Part shown: in pieces, positions 52,989 to 62,242 of the stretch
Layout of the letters: every line of letters starts with the position of its first letter
Numbering within the stretch: position 1 is the stretch's first letter
Assembly (NCBI RefSeq): GCF_019710575.1
Contig: NZ_JAHWFK010000042.1
Location: 1 to 64,000 of the forward strand
Reading direction: 5' to 3'
Source: Paractinoplanes polyasparticus
GTDB lineage: Bacteria; Actinomycetota; Actinomycetes; Mycobacteriales; Micromonosporaceae
DNA: 64,000 nt
Position numbers and translations under genes: made by a program
The notes under the pieces: model-generated
Seen by the model: the letters and a program-made list of their open reading frames with translations, nothing else
What the model was told of the DNA's origin: nothing
The model's database searches: none

Positions 52989-53041
52989 CCCGGGCGCGCC
53001 GGGTGCACCCTTCCCGACTGCGGGGTGCACCCGGCGCCGTC

Positions 53042-54574
53042 TCAATTGGTGGTGACCGAGACGTTGTCGAAGGCGGCGTGGCCCGTGGAGACGGTCGTCT
53101 GCAGGCCGACGTAGCTGGCCGCCGGTTGCAGCGAGCTGTCGGTCGCCGACGCGACCAGCCGGCCACCGTCGTACAGGGAAATGGTTGTGCCGTTGACTTC
53201 CAGGCGTAGGCGGTACGTCGTGCCGGCGCTGGTCTCGGCGTCCGAGCCGACCCCGGTCAGCTTGGTGTTGGTCCCGTTGACCAGCTTGCCGATCGCGTAC
53301 TTGTTGCCCCACGAAGCGATGCCGGCGTAGTAGTAGTTGCTCCGGTCGGTGTAGCGGGCGAGGAGCACGTTGTCGCGGTCGGCCGGGGTGGTCTCCATCG
53401 GGGTGACCTCGGCCGCGACCGAGTAGTCGCGGGCGTTGATCAATCGGTTGCCCTGCAGGGTCTGCAGCCGCCCGGCCGGCGCGTTGCCGAGCGACTGGGC
53501 CCTGCCGTTGCGCATCTCGAACGACGCGCCGTTGGGGATGTCGGGACCCTGCGCCATCGCCCACTTGGACGGGTCGATGATGGCCTGGCTCGGGCTCCAC
53601 TTGGCCAGGTTGACCGTCTCGTTCCAGCCGGGCCGGTTGTTTTTGGTGTTGTACCAGACCCAGTCGGTGCCGTCGACGTTGATCGGGAACTGCCGATAGA
53701 TCATGTTGTCCTCGACACCACCGGCCACCCCCAGGTCGAGCGTCATCTTCGACCGGTCGAGGTTCCAACGGATGCCGTCGGGGGAGGTCAGCTTTCCGCC
53801 GCGGGACGGGTAGTCGGCCTGCCAGCCCACCACCACCATCTCATACGTACCGTTGGCCAATTTGCGGACGTTCGGGCCGCCGATCCCGAGGCCGGCCCAG
53901 CCGCCGTCGTTCATCGGCCGGATGAGCGGGTTGGCCGGCGACTTGGTCCACGGGCCGCGGGGATTCGTGGCGGTGGCGTAGCAGATGAACTCGGGCTCAC
54001 CGCCCGCCGAGGCGATCTTCCCGGCCGTGTACCACATCTTCCAGATGCTCTCCTGGGCGTCGTACAGCAGCGACGAGTTGTAGATCCAGTTGTCCTCCCA
54101 GGCCGCGGTGATGTCGAGCACCACACCGAACTTCTGCCACGGCCCGGCCGGATTCGTCGCTTCGGCGTAGTGCACCCGGCCGACGCCGTCAGTGCCGACT
54201 CCGAAGTACGTCATGTGCCAGATGCCGTTGCGGTAGACCACGCTCGGCTGGTTGAGCGCGCCGCCCTCGGTCGGCAGCGTCTGGCTGACCACCGGATCCG
54301 TCTTCTTCGTCCAGTGCTCGCCGTCGTCACTGGTCGCGTAGCCGATGTTGGTCAGCGAGCCGTACCACATCTTGAACTTCGCCCCGCCGCCGGTGTTGTG
54401 GACGAGGGTCGGATCCTGCATCAGGGTGCTCTCCCACGGCAGTGACTTGGCGAGCACGACACCGTGGCGGTTCCAGCCGGGGATGTTGCCGAACGAATCA
54501 GTGAAGACGGTGGCGGCCCTGGGGGTGGGAATGAGGCCGACCAGCAGCGCGAGGACGGCAGACACAGCTTGCAT
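53042..54574 (-). CDS. Secreted beta-propeller glycosidase-like protein (GH43/GH32-type) with C-terminal lectin-like domain
   Basis: 510 aa. ATG 54574 (GGAG at 5 nt) gives a signal peptide MQAVSAVLALLVGLIPTPRA with cleavage near ATA. Residues ~30-330 have five-bladed-propeller repeats: ESTLMQDPTLVHNTGGGAKF with KMWYGSLTNIGYATSDDGEH, QPSVVYRNGIWHMTYFGVGT, WIYNSSLLYDAQESIWKMWY, GGPNVRKLANGTYEMVVVGW. Residues ~340-510 are a concanavalin-like sandwich (NRLINARDYSVAAEVTPMET ... GHAAFDNVSVTTN). Probably trims or binds a polysaccharide outside the cell and feeds sugars to the ABC transporter encoded upstream in the same direction. Linkage specificity cannot be told. Confidence 0.78.
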   Translation of the reverse strand: MQAVSAVLALLVGLIPTPRAATVFTDSFGNIPGWNRHGVVLAKSLPWESTLMQDPTLVHNTGGGAKFKMWYGSLTNIGYATSDDGEHWTKKTDPVVSQTLPTEGGALNQPSVVYRNGIWHMTYFGVGTDGVGRVHYAEATNPAGPWQKFGVVLDITAAWEDNWIYNSSLLYDAQESIWKMWYTAGKIASAGGEPEFICYATATNPRGPWTKSPANPLIRPMNDGGWAGLGIGGPNVRKLANGTYEMVVVGWQADYPSRGGKLTSPDGIRWNLDRSKMTLDLGVAGGVEDNMIYRQFPINVDGTDWVWYNTKNNRPGWNETVNLAKWSPSQAIIDPSKWAMAQGPDIPNGASFEMRNGRAQSLGNAPAGRLQTLQGNRLINARDYSVAAEVTPMETTPADRDNVLLARYTDRSNYYYAGIASWGNKYAIGKLVNGTNTKLTGVGSDAETSAGTTYRLRLEVNGTTISLYDGGRLVASATDSSLQPAASYVGLQTTVSTGHAAFDNVSVTTN

Positions 54575-54585
54575 CGAAACTCCGA

Positions 54586-54886
54586 TCATGGGGGACGAGG
54601 GGTCACCGGAGGCGCAGGACGGTGGACGAGTCGGCGGGCAAGGTTCAGGCCGACCGCGTGGGCCAGGACCCGGCTGACCTCGTGCTGGTCGGCGCTGAGC
54701 TCAAGGATGTCGATCCGGCAGACGCCGATGGACGATGGCGGCGGTGCCCTCGGCGGTGCCGCCGCCGAGGCGGACAGGTAGACCGTGGTGGCGTCTCCGG
54801 CCTCCGTCGCCGTGCCAGGCCTGGGCCGGTGACGGACCGTAGGGTCCGAGGGCAAGGGTGGCGAGGACGCACGCGCGCCGTTTCAC
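54586..54886 (-). pseudogene. Small secreted protein gene, apparently frameshifted
   Basis: GTG 54886 overlaps the permease stop by 4 bp and opens a signal-peptide-like frame KRRACVLATLALGPYGPSPA then QAW. That frame degenerates into Arg/His-rich sequence and stops at 54701. The neighbouring frame has better codon usage and reads ATTVYLSASAAAPPRAPPPS, then RIDILELSADQHEVSRVLAH and AVGLNLARRL, ending 12 bp before the propeller gene. A single frameshift would join them into a ~95-aa exported protein. Family not recognised. Confidence 0.4.
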
Positions 54887-55917
54887 GGCGTGGCCCGGCG
54901 GGCGCGGGCCAGACGGCGGGATCGGATCCGGTCGGTGGTCACGGCCACTGCCAGCACCAGGCCGAGGACGATCTGCTGGTAGTACGGCGAGACGTGGAGG
55001 ATGACGAGACCGGTGTTGATCACCACGAGCAGGATCGCGCCGAACGCGACGCCGACCACCCGCCCGGCGCCCCCGGAGAGGCTGATGCCGCCGATCACCG
55101 CCGCGGCGATGGCGGTGAGCTCCCAGCCCTGCCCGACGCCGGGCTGGCCCACCGAGAGCCGGCTGGTGATGAGCACCCCGACCAGGCCGGCGCAGAGCGC
55201 GCTGACGACGTAGGCCAGCATGATCCGGCGCTCGGTGCGGATGCCGGCCAGCCGGGCGGCCTCGCGGTTGCCGCCGACCGCGTAGAGCTGCCGTCCGGCG
55301 TACGTGCGTTCCAGGAAGACCCAGGCGGCCACGCAGCAGACGATGAAGATCGCGGTCGGGACCGGGATCAGCAGGACCCGGTAGGCGTTGAGGTCGGTGA
55401 ACGTCTCGCTGACGCCGTCGATCGGGAAGCCCTTGGTGATGGCCAGAGCCGCGCCGCGTGCCGCCACCAGCGTGATCAGCGTGGTGACGAACGGCGGCAC
55501 GCCGAGCCGGGTGACGAAGACGCCGTGCAGGACACCGATCGCGGCGGCCAGCAAGAGCGTCACCGCGATCGCGGCCGGCGCGGGGAGCTCCGCCCGCGCG
55601 TTCAGCCAGGCCGACACCACCGCGGTCAGCGCCACCACCGAGCCCAGCGACAGATCGATACCGCCGGTGAGAATGACGAAGCTGACGCCGAGCGCGAGGA
55701 TCCCGTACTGGGCCAGGTCGAAGCCCATGGTCTGCAGGTTGGACACGCCGGCGAAGCTCTCGCTGGCCGCCGAGAACACGATGAACAGCACGATCACCGT
55801 GGCGATGACGCCGATCTCCGGGGTCGCCGCGAGCCGGGTGACGAGCCGCCGACCGGCCGGCTCCGCCACCGGTTCCTCGGGCGTGACGGCGGGGCGGTCG
55901 GTGTGCGCGGCGGTCAT
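54883..55917 (-). CDS. Sugar ABC transporter permease (RbsC/CUT2 type)
   Basis: 344 aa, about ten helices. GVSFVILTGGIDLSLGSVVA is the hallmark of CUT2 permeases. LGVPPFVTTLITLVAARGAA, LYAVGGNREAARLAGIRTER and AAAVIGGISLSGGAGRVVGV complete the set. ATG 55917 overlaps the ATPase stop by 4 bp. Forms the membrane channel for the binding protein and ATPase encoded upstream; imports a monosaccharide or related polyol. Confidence 0.92.
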   Translation of the reverse strand: MTAAHTDRPAVTPEEPVAEPAGRRLVTRLAATPEIGVIATVIVLFIVFSAASESFAGVSNLQTMGFDLAQYGILALGVSFVILTGGIDLSLGSVVALTAVVSAWLNARAELPAPAAIAVTLLLAAAIGVLHGVFVTRLGVPPFVTTLITLVAARGAALAITKGFPIDGVSETFTDLNAYRVLLIPVPTAIFIVCCVAAWVFLERTYAGRQLYAVGGNREAARLAGIRTERRIMLAYVVSALCAGLVGVLITSRLSVGQPGVGQGWELTAIAAAVIGGISLSGGAGRVVGVAFGAILLVVINTGLVILHVSPYYQQIVLGLVLAVAVTTDRIRSRRLARARRATP

Positions 55918-57401
55918 CGCGGAGCCCCCGTGGTGGCGGCGGTCATGACTGCCTCCTTACTGAACTGGTCCCGGTCGAAGGTGCGCACGAGTCGTCCCCG
56001 GGACATGACGGCGATCCGGTGCGTGAGCTGCATCAGCTCCTCCAGCTCGGAGGAGGCGACCAGGACCGCCATGCCGTCGGCCGCCGCTTGCTCGATGAGC
56101 TGATAGATGCCGGCCTTGGCGCCTACGTCGACGCCGCGGGTGGGCTCGTCGAGCAGTAGCAACCGGGGCCGGGCGGCGAACCATCGGCCGAAGACGATCT
56201 TCTGCTGATTGCCGCCGGACAGTCCGCGGACCGGCTGCTCGATGGACTCGCACTTGACGCCGGCCGCGGCGGCGGCGCCGGCCGCGAACGTCCGTTCGCG
56301 CCCGGGTGACAGGAAATACCGGCGGTGGGAGAGCGTGGGCAGCACGGCCAGCGACACGTTCCACCGCACCGAGTCGTCCAGCAGCAACGCCTGGTGCTTG
56401 CGGTCCTCCGGCACCAGGCCGACGCCGGCTGCCGCCGCGTCCGCCGGGCTGCCCGGGTCGTAGGACCGATCGCCCAGCGTCATCGTGCCGCCGGTGCGGG
56501 GGATCGCTCCCATCACCGTGTGCAGGAGGCGGCTGCGACCGGAACCCATGAGCCCGGCGACGCCGAGGATCTCACCGGCGCGCAGGGTCAGGTCGACGGG
56601 GCCGATGCCGGGTGCGGTGAGCCCGGCGGCGGTGAACGCGTCCCGGTCGGTCGCGGCCGTGGCCGGCTCGCCGACCAGGTCACTGAGCTCGGCGCCGACC
56701 ATGGCCCGGACCAGTCGCTGTTCGGTCGCCTCGGCCGCGGTCAGGTCGGCGACGAGCCGGCCGTTGCGCAGCACCACCACCCGTTCGGCGATCTCGCGCA
56801 CCTCGTCGAGGCGGTGGCCGATGAACACGACCACCGCGCCCGCGGCGGCCAGTTCCCGGGCCGCCGTGAGCACCGCGGCCGATTCAACCGGCCCGAGCGC
56901 GGAGGTGGGCTCATCGAGCACCAGGACCCGTGGCTCCCGGCCGAGCGCCTTGGCAATCTCGATGAGCTGCTGCTGGGGCACGGTCAGCGTCTCCACCATC
57001 CGGTCGGTGCCGATCGCGGCACCGAGCCGGTCGAGCAGGGCCCGGGCCTGGCGGCGCTGGGCCGACCGGTCCACGAACAATCCGGCCGGCGGGCGGCCGA
57101 GCAGCAGGTTCTCGGCCACCGACAGCTGACCGAACAGGGGGAACTCCTGGGCGACCAGGGACACCCCGAGCTGCTGGGCGTGCACCGGGTCGCCCGGCCG
57201 GAGCGTGGACGGGCCGACCTCCACGGTGCCCCGATCAGGGCGGACGATGCCGGAGAGGATCCCGGTCAGGGTGGACTTCCCAGCGCCGTTCTCGCCGACC
57301 AGGGCCACGATCTGCCCGCCGTGGAGGACCAGCTCCGGCACGTCCAGGACGGTGGTCGTCCCATAGGCCTTGTGCAGGCCGGTCATGCGTACGCTGGTCA
57401 C
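55914..57401 (-). CDS. Sugar ABC transporter ATPase, two nucleotide-binding domains (RbsA/MglA type)
   Basis: 495 aa, duplicated ABC domains. N-half: Walker A VGENGAGKSTLTGIL, LTVPQQQLIEIAKALG as the signature region, Walker B VLVLDEPTSALG. C-half: degenerate Walker A GLMGSGRSRLLHTV, signature VRGLSGGNQQKIVFGRW, Walker B LLLLDEPTRGVDVGAK. The asymmetric loops are normal for this family. Overlaps both neighbours by 4 bp (the permease start and the binding-protein stop). Confidence 0.93.
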   Translation of the reverse strand: MTSVRMTGLHKAYGTTTVLDVPELVLHGGQIVALVGENGAGKSTLTGILSGIVRPDRGTVEVGPSTLRPGDPVHAQQLGVSLVAQEFPLFGQLSVAENLLLGRPPAGLFVDRSAQRRQARALLDRLGAAIGTDRMVETLTVPQQQLIEIAKALGREPRVLVLDEPTSALGPVESAAVLTAARELAAAGAVVVFIGHRLDEVREIAERVVVLRNGRLVADLTAAEATEQRLVRAMVGAELSDLVGEPATAATDRDAFTAAGLTAPGIGPVDLTLRAGEILGVAGLMGSGRSRLLHTVMGAIPRTGGTMTLGDRSYDPGSPADAAAAGVGLVPEDRKHQALLLDDSVRWNVSLAVLPTLSHRRYFLSPGRERTFAAGAAAAAGVKCESIEQPVRGLSGGNQQKIVFGRWFAARPRLLLLDEPTRGVDVGAKAGIYQLIEQAAADGMAVLVASSELEELMQLTHRIAVMSRGRLVRTFDRDQFSKEAVMTAATTGAPR

Positions 57402-58525
57402 TGCGCCGGCACGCCGAGCTCGGTCAGGCCGGCCTGGAACTGCTCGAGGTTCGACCTGGTCACCAGCCCGATGCCGGAGCTGAGCGTACGCACGCCGTCG
57501 TTGTCGGTGACGTACGGCTCGATGATCTTGTTGGTGGCCTCCGGGCCGAGCACCTTCAGCGCCGTGAGCAGGTAGACGCCGAGATAGCCCTGCTGGTAGG
57601 GGCGCTGCAGGATCATCGCCTGGATCACACCGTCCTTGACGAACTGCACGGTCTTGGGCTCGGCGTCGTCCGCGACCACGAACACCTTGCCCGCCTTGCC
57701 GGCCGCCTGAACGGCCTGCCCGACCGCGGGTCCGACGTAGGACCAGACGGCGTAGATGCCGCCCAGGCCGGGGTTCGCCTGGAGTGCGGTCTGCGCGTTG
57801 GACAAGGCCTTGGCCGGGTCGGCGTCGTCGGCGAGGGTCTGCACGACCTTGATCTCGCTGCCCTCCAGCGCCTTCTGGAAGCCGGCGATCCGCTGGGTGG
57901 CGTTCGTGGCGGTCAGCGAGCCGGTCAGGATCGCCACCTCACCCTTGCCGCCGAGCAGCTTCTTCATCGCCTCGCCGGCCTGCTGACCCGCCTCGAAGTT
58001 GGGGGTGCCGAGGTAGAGCACGGGCTCACGGGTGCCGGGCAGCGGTGAGTCGATCGCCACCACGTCGATCCCCGCGCTGATGGCGGCGTCGACCGGAGCC
58101 CGGGCCGCCGCCGGGTCCACCGCGGAAAGCGTGTAACCGGCCACCTTCTGGGCGCGCAGGGTGTCCAGAATGGACAGCTGACGGGTCAGGTCGCCGCCCT
58201 GCGGGCCCTGGAACTCGGCCTTCACGCCCAGTTCTTTGGCCGCGTTGTCCAGCCCCGCTTCGCCCTCGCGCCAGAAGGCCGACGGGTTGTTGATGACCAT
58301 CGCGACCCGGACGTCGGCCAGGTTCTTGCCCGCCACCTGCGTCTTGATCTCGGCCGCGATCTTGCCGAGATCGTCGTCGTTGAACGTGATCGAGCCGGGC
58401 AGGTCGGCCGGTGGCGCGGCCGCCGGACCGGCGCCGTCACCGCCACTCTTGCTGCACCCGGCGGCCATGACGACGGCCAGAGCCGCTGTCATGGCGATGG
58501 CGGTCCGGCGATATCTCTGCCGCAT
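57398..58525 (-). CDS. Sugar-binding lipoprotein of the ABC transporter (periplasmic-binding-protein family 1)
   Basis: 375 aa from ATG 58525 (GGGAGG at 4-5 nt). Lipoprotein signal RQRYRRTAIAMTAALAVV followed by MAAGC lipobox. RVAMVINNPSAFWREGEAGL opens a Peripla_BP_4 domain; VDVVAIDSPLPG-type strands, AILTGSLTATNATQRIAGFQ and YAVWSYVGPAVGQAVQAAG are ribose-binding-like. Anchored outside the membrane, it captures the sugar. First gene of the minus-strand unit; the shared operator lies 17-32 bp upstream of its start. Confidence 0.92.
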   Translation of the reverse strand: MRQRYRRTAIAMTAALAVVMAAGCSKSGGDGAGPAAAPPADLPGSITFNDDDLGKIAAEIKTQVAGKNLADVRVAMVINNPSAFWREGEAGLDNAAKELGVKAEFQGPQGGDLTRQLSILDTLRAQKVAGYTLSAVDPAAARAPVDAAISAGIDVVAIDSPLPGTREPVLYLGTPNFEAGQQAGEAMKKLLGGKGEVAILTGSLTATNATQRIAGFQKALEGSEIKVVQTLADDADPAKALSNAQTALQANPGLGGIYAVWSYVGPAVGQAVQAAGKAGKVFVVADDAEPKTVQFVKDGVIQAMILQRPYQQGYLGVYLLTALKVLGPEATNKIIEPYVTDNDGVRTLSSGIGLVTRSNLEQFQAGLTELGVPAQ

Positions 58526-58541
58526 GATGCCTCCCAAAGCA

Positions 58542-58569
58542 ATTCGCATATACGAACGCTGTTTACATT
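58542..58569. promoter_or_regulatory. Sugar-regulon operator, ABC transporter side
   Basis: ATTCGCATATACGAAC (58542-58557) followed by GCTGTTTACATT. Matches the motif at 51939-51966 over 28 bp (ATTCGyATATrCGAAy, then TGTTTAC). Lies between the binding protein and the oxidoreductase operon, so can control both. Confidence 0.75.
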
Positions 58570-58596
58570 TCTGTTCGGTTACGTGACTATCGACCT

Positions 58597-59634
58597 ATGG
58601 CTTCATCGATGTCAATGCCCGGCCCGGGAAGACCCCGGACCGTCCTCGTCGGATGCGGCGCCATGGGGGAGATGGCCGCGCAGCTCGTCTACGCCGCTCC
58701 GGATGCGCCATGCGAACTGGTGGCGGTGGTGGACGTGCAGTCTGATCGCGCTGCCGCAGTCGGCGAGACACTCGGCGTGCCCGCGTACGGTTCCCTGGCT
58801 CAGGCGCTGGCCGCCGTCGAGGCGGATGCGGCTGATCTGCGGCTGCCGCACGACCGGCACGCCGCCGCGCTGCTCGAGGCACTCGCCGCCGGTCTCCACG
58901 TCCTCGTGGAGAAGCCGCTGGCCACCACCGCAGCCGACGCGCAGGCGATGGTGGAGGCGGTCAAGCGCAGCGGGCGAGTGGTCGCGGTGGCCGAGAACTA
59001 CCCGCATCTGCGGGCGGTACGGGCCGCGGCCGAAGCCATCACGGCCGGCCGGATCGGGGAGCTGGTGGCGCTCCGTTCCACCCGGGCCTACCGGATCGGC
59101 GGTGTCTGGGTGCGGGACGGCTGGCGCACCGGGGTCGGTCCGGCGGCCGGGATCCTGCTCGACCAGGGCACCCACCACACCAGCCTGTTGCGCCGCCTGG
59201 CCGGCGAGGTCGCCGCGGTGTCGGCGTCACCGGGGTTGTCGGCCGGCGACACCGCCGGACTCTCCCTGCGGTTCGCCTCCGGGGTCCTGGCCCAGTCGCT
59301 GTACACCTGGCAGACGCCCGCGACGGTGGTCCAGACCGAGGCCACCGCGTACGGCACGGATGGGCGCATCGACATCAACGTCGCCTACGACACCGCGGAC
59401 GGATCGGCGGTGCTGACCGCCGCGGGCAAGCCGCCGGAGACGCTGGCCGCCGGCGAGTACTACTACGACAGCCACGCCGCGATGGTGGCCGACTTCGCTG
59501 CGGCGATCCGGCACGGCCACGCGCCCGTGGTGGACGTGGCCGACGCCGGGGCCGACCTCGACGTAGTGCTCGCCGCGGCCCGGTCGCTGGCCGAGGGCGG
59601 GCGCGAGATCCGGGTCGGGGCGGGGGCGGCGTGA
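58597..59634 (+). CDS. Gfo/Idh/MocA-family oxidoreductase
   Basis: 345 aa. NAD(P) fold TVLVGCGAMGEMAAQLVYAA; the family EKP motif appears in GLHVLVEKPLATTAADAQAM; the C-terminal mixed-sheet domain has GILLDQGTHHTSLLRRLAGE with the catalytic His. Oxidises or epimerises a sugar or inositol. ATG 58597 is the first of several close Met codons. First gene of a five-gene run in which every junction overlaps by 4 bp. Confidence 0.88.
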   Translation: MASSMSMPGPGRPRTVLVGCGAMGEMAAQLVYAAPDAPCELVAVVDVQSDRAAAVGETLGVPAYGSLAQALAAVEADAADLRLPHDRHAAALLEALAAGLHVLVEKPLATTAADAQAMVEAVKRSGRVVAVAENYPHLRAVRAAAEAITAGRIGELVALRSTRAYRIGGVWVRDGWRTGVGPAAGILLDQGTHHTSLLRRLAGEVAAVSASPGLSAGDTAGLSLRFASGVLAQSLYTWQTPATVVQTEATAYGTDGRIDINVAYDTADGSAVLTAAGKPPETLAAGEYYYDSHAAMVADFAAAIRHGHAPVVDVADAGADLDVVLAAARSLAEGGREIRVGAGAA

Positions 59635-61280
59635 CCGAGCTGCCGAGCCGGTCGGTACTCGCCGGGCGCGACCGCGCCCCGGCCCGGGCCAACTACCGGG
59701 CGATGGGACTTTCCGACGACGACCTGCGCCGCCCGATCATCGGCATCGCCAACACCTGGACCGGCACCATGCCGTGCAACGCCGGGCTGCGCGACCTGGC
59801 CGCGGCGGTGGCCGACGGCGTGCGGGCGGCCGGCGGCACCCCGATGGAGTTCAACACCATCGCGGTCTCGGACAGCATCACCATGGGCACGCCCGGCATG
59901 CGGGCCTCGCTGGTGAGCCGGGAGGTGATCGCCGACTCGATCGAGTTGATGGGCCGGGCGCACAGCTTCGACGCGTACGTCTGCCTGGTCGCCTGCGACA
60001 AGACCAGCCCGGCCGCCGCGCTCGCCATGGCCCGCCTCGACCGGCCGGCGCTGATCCTGCACGGCGGCGCGATGGCTCCGGGGCACTGGCGGGGCCGCCG
60101 GGTCACCTCGGCCGACGTCTACGAGGCGCTGGGCGCGGTCGCCGCCGGTGAGCTGACCGACGAGGACCTGCGCGATCTGGAAGGCGCGGCCTGTCCCGGC
60201 ATCGGCGCCTGCGGCGGCCAGTTCACCGCCAACACGATGGCCACCGTGCTCGACGCGATGGGACTTTCCCCGTCCGGGTTCAACTCCATCCCGGCCGCCG
60301 ACCCGGCCAAGGCGCCGGCGGCCGAGCGGGCCGGCGCGACCATCATGGGGCTGCTCGAATCGGGCACCACCACGCGGAGACTGCTCACCCGCGCGTCGTT
60401 CGAGAACGCGGTGGCGGTCACGGCGGCCTCCGGCGGATCCACCAATGCCGTCCTGCATCTGCTGGCCCTCGCGCGCGAATCGGCCGTACCGCTGGATCTG
60501 GAGGACATCCATGCGATCAGCCGGCGCACGCCCTTGCTGGCCGATCTGCAGCCGGGCGGGCGCTATCTGGCGACCGACCTGTACGAGGCCGGCGGCATAC
60601 CGCTGCTGCTGCGCCGGATGCTGGACGCGGGACTGCTCGACGGCACAGTGCCCACTGTGGATGGCGTGAATCTGGACGGGGCTGTGTCGGGAGCTCGCGG
60701 CGACGGGGTGGTGATCCGGGCGGTGGACGAGGCGCTGCAACCTGAGGGCGGCCTGGTCGTGCTGCGCGGCAACCTCGCCCCGGACGGTGCGGTGGTCAAG
60801 GTGACGGCCACGACGCCCCGGCGGCACACCGGCCCGGCCCGGGTCTTCGACGACGAGGCCGACGCCTACGCCGCGGTCACCGACGGGCTGATCGAGCCCG
60901 GTGACGTCGTGGTGATCCGGGGCGAGGGCCCCCGCGGTGCGCCCGGCATGCCGGAGATGCTGCGGGTCACCGCAGCCATCGTCGGCGCCGGTCGCGGGTA
61001 CGACGTGGCCCTGGTGACCGACGGTCGCTTCAGCGGCGCCACCCGCGGCCTGATGATCGGGCACGTCTGCCCCGAGGCCGCCGCCGGCGGTCCGCTGGCC
61101 GCGGTCCGTGAAGGCGACATCATCCGTATCGACGTGGCCGACCGGACCCTGGAGGTGCTCGACGTGGATCTGCCCGCGCGCGAAACCGTACGTTGCGGCC
61201 GCGTTCCGGAACCGGGCGTGCTGGCCAAGTATGCGGCGGTCGTGGGTCCCGCCTCGACCGGGGCGGTGACCGTCAGATGA
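59631..61280 (+). CDS. IlvD/Edd-family sugar acid dehydratase
   Basis: 549 aa, GTG start overlapping the previous stop. Iron-sulfur ligands in GTMPCNAGL, VACDKTSPAA and GIGACGGQFTANTM, as in dihydroxy-acid and sugar acid dehydratases. TDGRFSGATRGLMIGHVCPE is the conserved C-terminal motif. Given KDG kinase and KDPG aldolase in the regulon, it more likely dehydrates an aldonic acid to a 2-keto-3-deoxy acid than acts in branched amino acid synthesis. The exact sugar is unknown. Confidence 0.88.
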   Translation: MTELPSRSVLAGRDRAPARANYRAMGLSDDDLRRPIIGIANTWTGTMPCNAGLRDLAAAVADGVRAAGGTPMEFNTIAVSDSITMGTPGMRASLVSREVIADSIELMGRAHSFDAYVCLVACDKTSPAAALAMARLDRPALILHGGAMAPGHWRGRRVTSADVYEALGAVAAGELTDEDLRDLEGAACPGIGACGGQFTANTMATVLDAMGLSPSGFNSIPAADPAKAPAAERAGATIMGLLESGTTTRRLLTRASFENAVAVTAASGGSTNAVLHLLALARESAVPLDLEDIHAISRRTPLLADLQPGGRYLATDLYEAGGIPLLLRRMLDAGLLDGTVPTVDGVNLDGAVSGARGDGVVIRAVDEALQPEGGLVVLRGNLAPDGAVVKVTATTPRRHTGPARVFDDEADAYAAVTDGLIEPGDVVVIRGEGPRGAPGMPEMLRVTAAIVGAGRGYDVALVTDGRFSGATRGLMIGHVCPEAAAGGPLAAVREGDIIRIDVADRTLEVLDVDLPARETVRCGRVPEPGVLAKYAAVVGPASTGAVTVR

Positions 61281-62242
61281 ACGTCGTCATCACTGACTGC
61301 GACCACGGAGACGTGGACCGGGAACGGGCCCTGCTCGAACCGAGGTTCGGGCTGACCGTGGCCGACTGCCGCACGGAGGACGACGTGCTGGCCGTCGCGG
61401 CCGAGGCCGACGCGGTCATCTGTCAGTACGCGCCGATCACCGACCGCGTGCTGGCCGGGCTCCAGCGCTGCCGGGTAGTGGTCCGCTACGGCGTCGGCTA
61501 CGACAACATCGACACCGAGGCAGCCGCCGCGCGGGGCATCTGGGTGGCCAACGTGCCGGACTACGGCGTTGAGGAGGTCGCCGCGCACGCCCTCGCGCTC
61601 AGCCTGACGCTGCTGCGGGGAGTCGACCGGCTGGCCCGCCGGGTCCGGGCCGGGGAGTGGGACTACCGGCCCGCCCGGCCGCTGCGGCGGATCAGTGGGC
61701 TGACGCTGGGCGTGATCGGCTACGGCCGGATCGGTGCCACGTACGCCCGGATGGCCGCCGGGCTCGGCGCCCGCATCGTGGTGGCTGACGTGCGGCGCCT
61801 CGATGCCGGCGAGCTTCTCCCCGGTGCCGTCGCCGTGTCCCTGCCCGAGTTGCTGGCCGAGGCCGATCTGATCTCGGTGCACGTGCCCGCCGGGGCCGAC
61901 GGAGGCGTCCTGCTCGGCCCGGCCGAGATCGCCGCCATGCGCCCGGGCGCCTATCTCGTGAACACCGCCCGGGGTGCGCTGGTGGACCAGGCGGCGCTGC
62001 TGGCGGCCCTCGATGACGGCCGGCTCGCCGGTGCCGGGCTCGACGTGCTGGCCGACGAGCCGCCGCCGGCCACCGGCCTGATCGCCCACGAGCGGGTCGT
62101 GGTCACCCCGCACAGCGCCTGGTACTCCGAGGAGGCATTCCGCATGTTGAAGGACGACGCCGCACGGGAGGTGGTGCGGGTGCTCGACGGCGAGCCACCC
62201 CGCAACCCGGTGAACGACGTGCGCGCCGGAGCCGGCCGGTGA
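61277..62242 (+). CDS. D-isomer-specific 2-hydroxyacid dehydrogenase
   Basis: 321 aa; ATG overlaps the dehydratase stop (ATGA). NAD fold LGVIGYGRIGATYARMAAGL; catalytic Arg in VNTARGALVDQAALLAAL, Glu in LDVLADEPP, His in VVVTPHSAWYSEEAF. Probably reduces or oxidises a 2-keto/2-hydroxy intermediate of the pathway. Length normal. Confidence 0.88.
   Translation: MNVVITDCDHGDVDRERALLEPRFGLTVADCRTEDDVLAVAAEADAVICQYAPITDRVLAGLQRCRVVVRYGVGYDNIDTEAAAARGIWVANVPDYGVEEVAAHALALSLTLLRGVDRLARRVRAGEWDYRPARPLRRISGLTLGVIGYGRIGATYARMAAGLGARIVVADVRRLDAGELLPGAVAVSLPELLAEADLISVHVPAGADGGVLLGPAEIAAMRPGAYLVNTARGALVDQAALLAALDDGRLAGAGLDVLADEPPPATGLIAHERVVVTPHSAWYSEEAFRMLKDDAAREVVRVLDGEPPRNPVNDVRAGAGR

Noticed and set aside
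51960..53768. 602-codon minus-strand frame over kdgK and the propeller gene
   Set aside because: Shadow of genes with PfkB and propeller signatures; Arg/His/Gln-rich without domains.
59463..61064. 533-codon minus-strand frame over the dehydratase gene
   Set aside because: Antisense of a conserved IlvD/Edd enzyme; no family resemblance.
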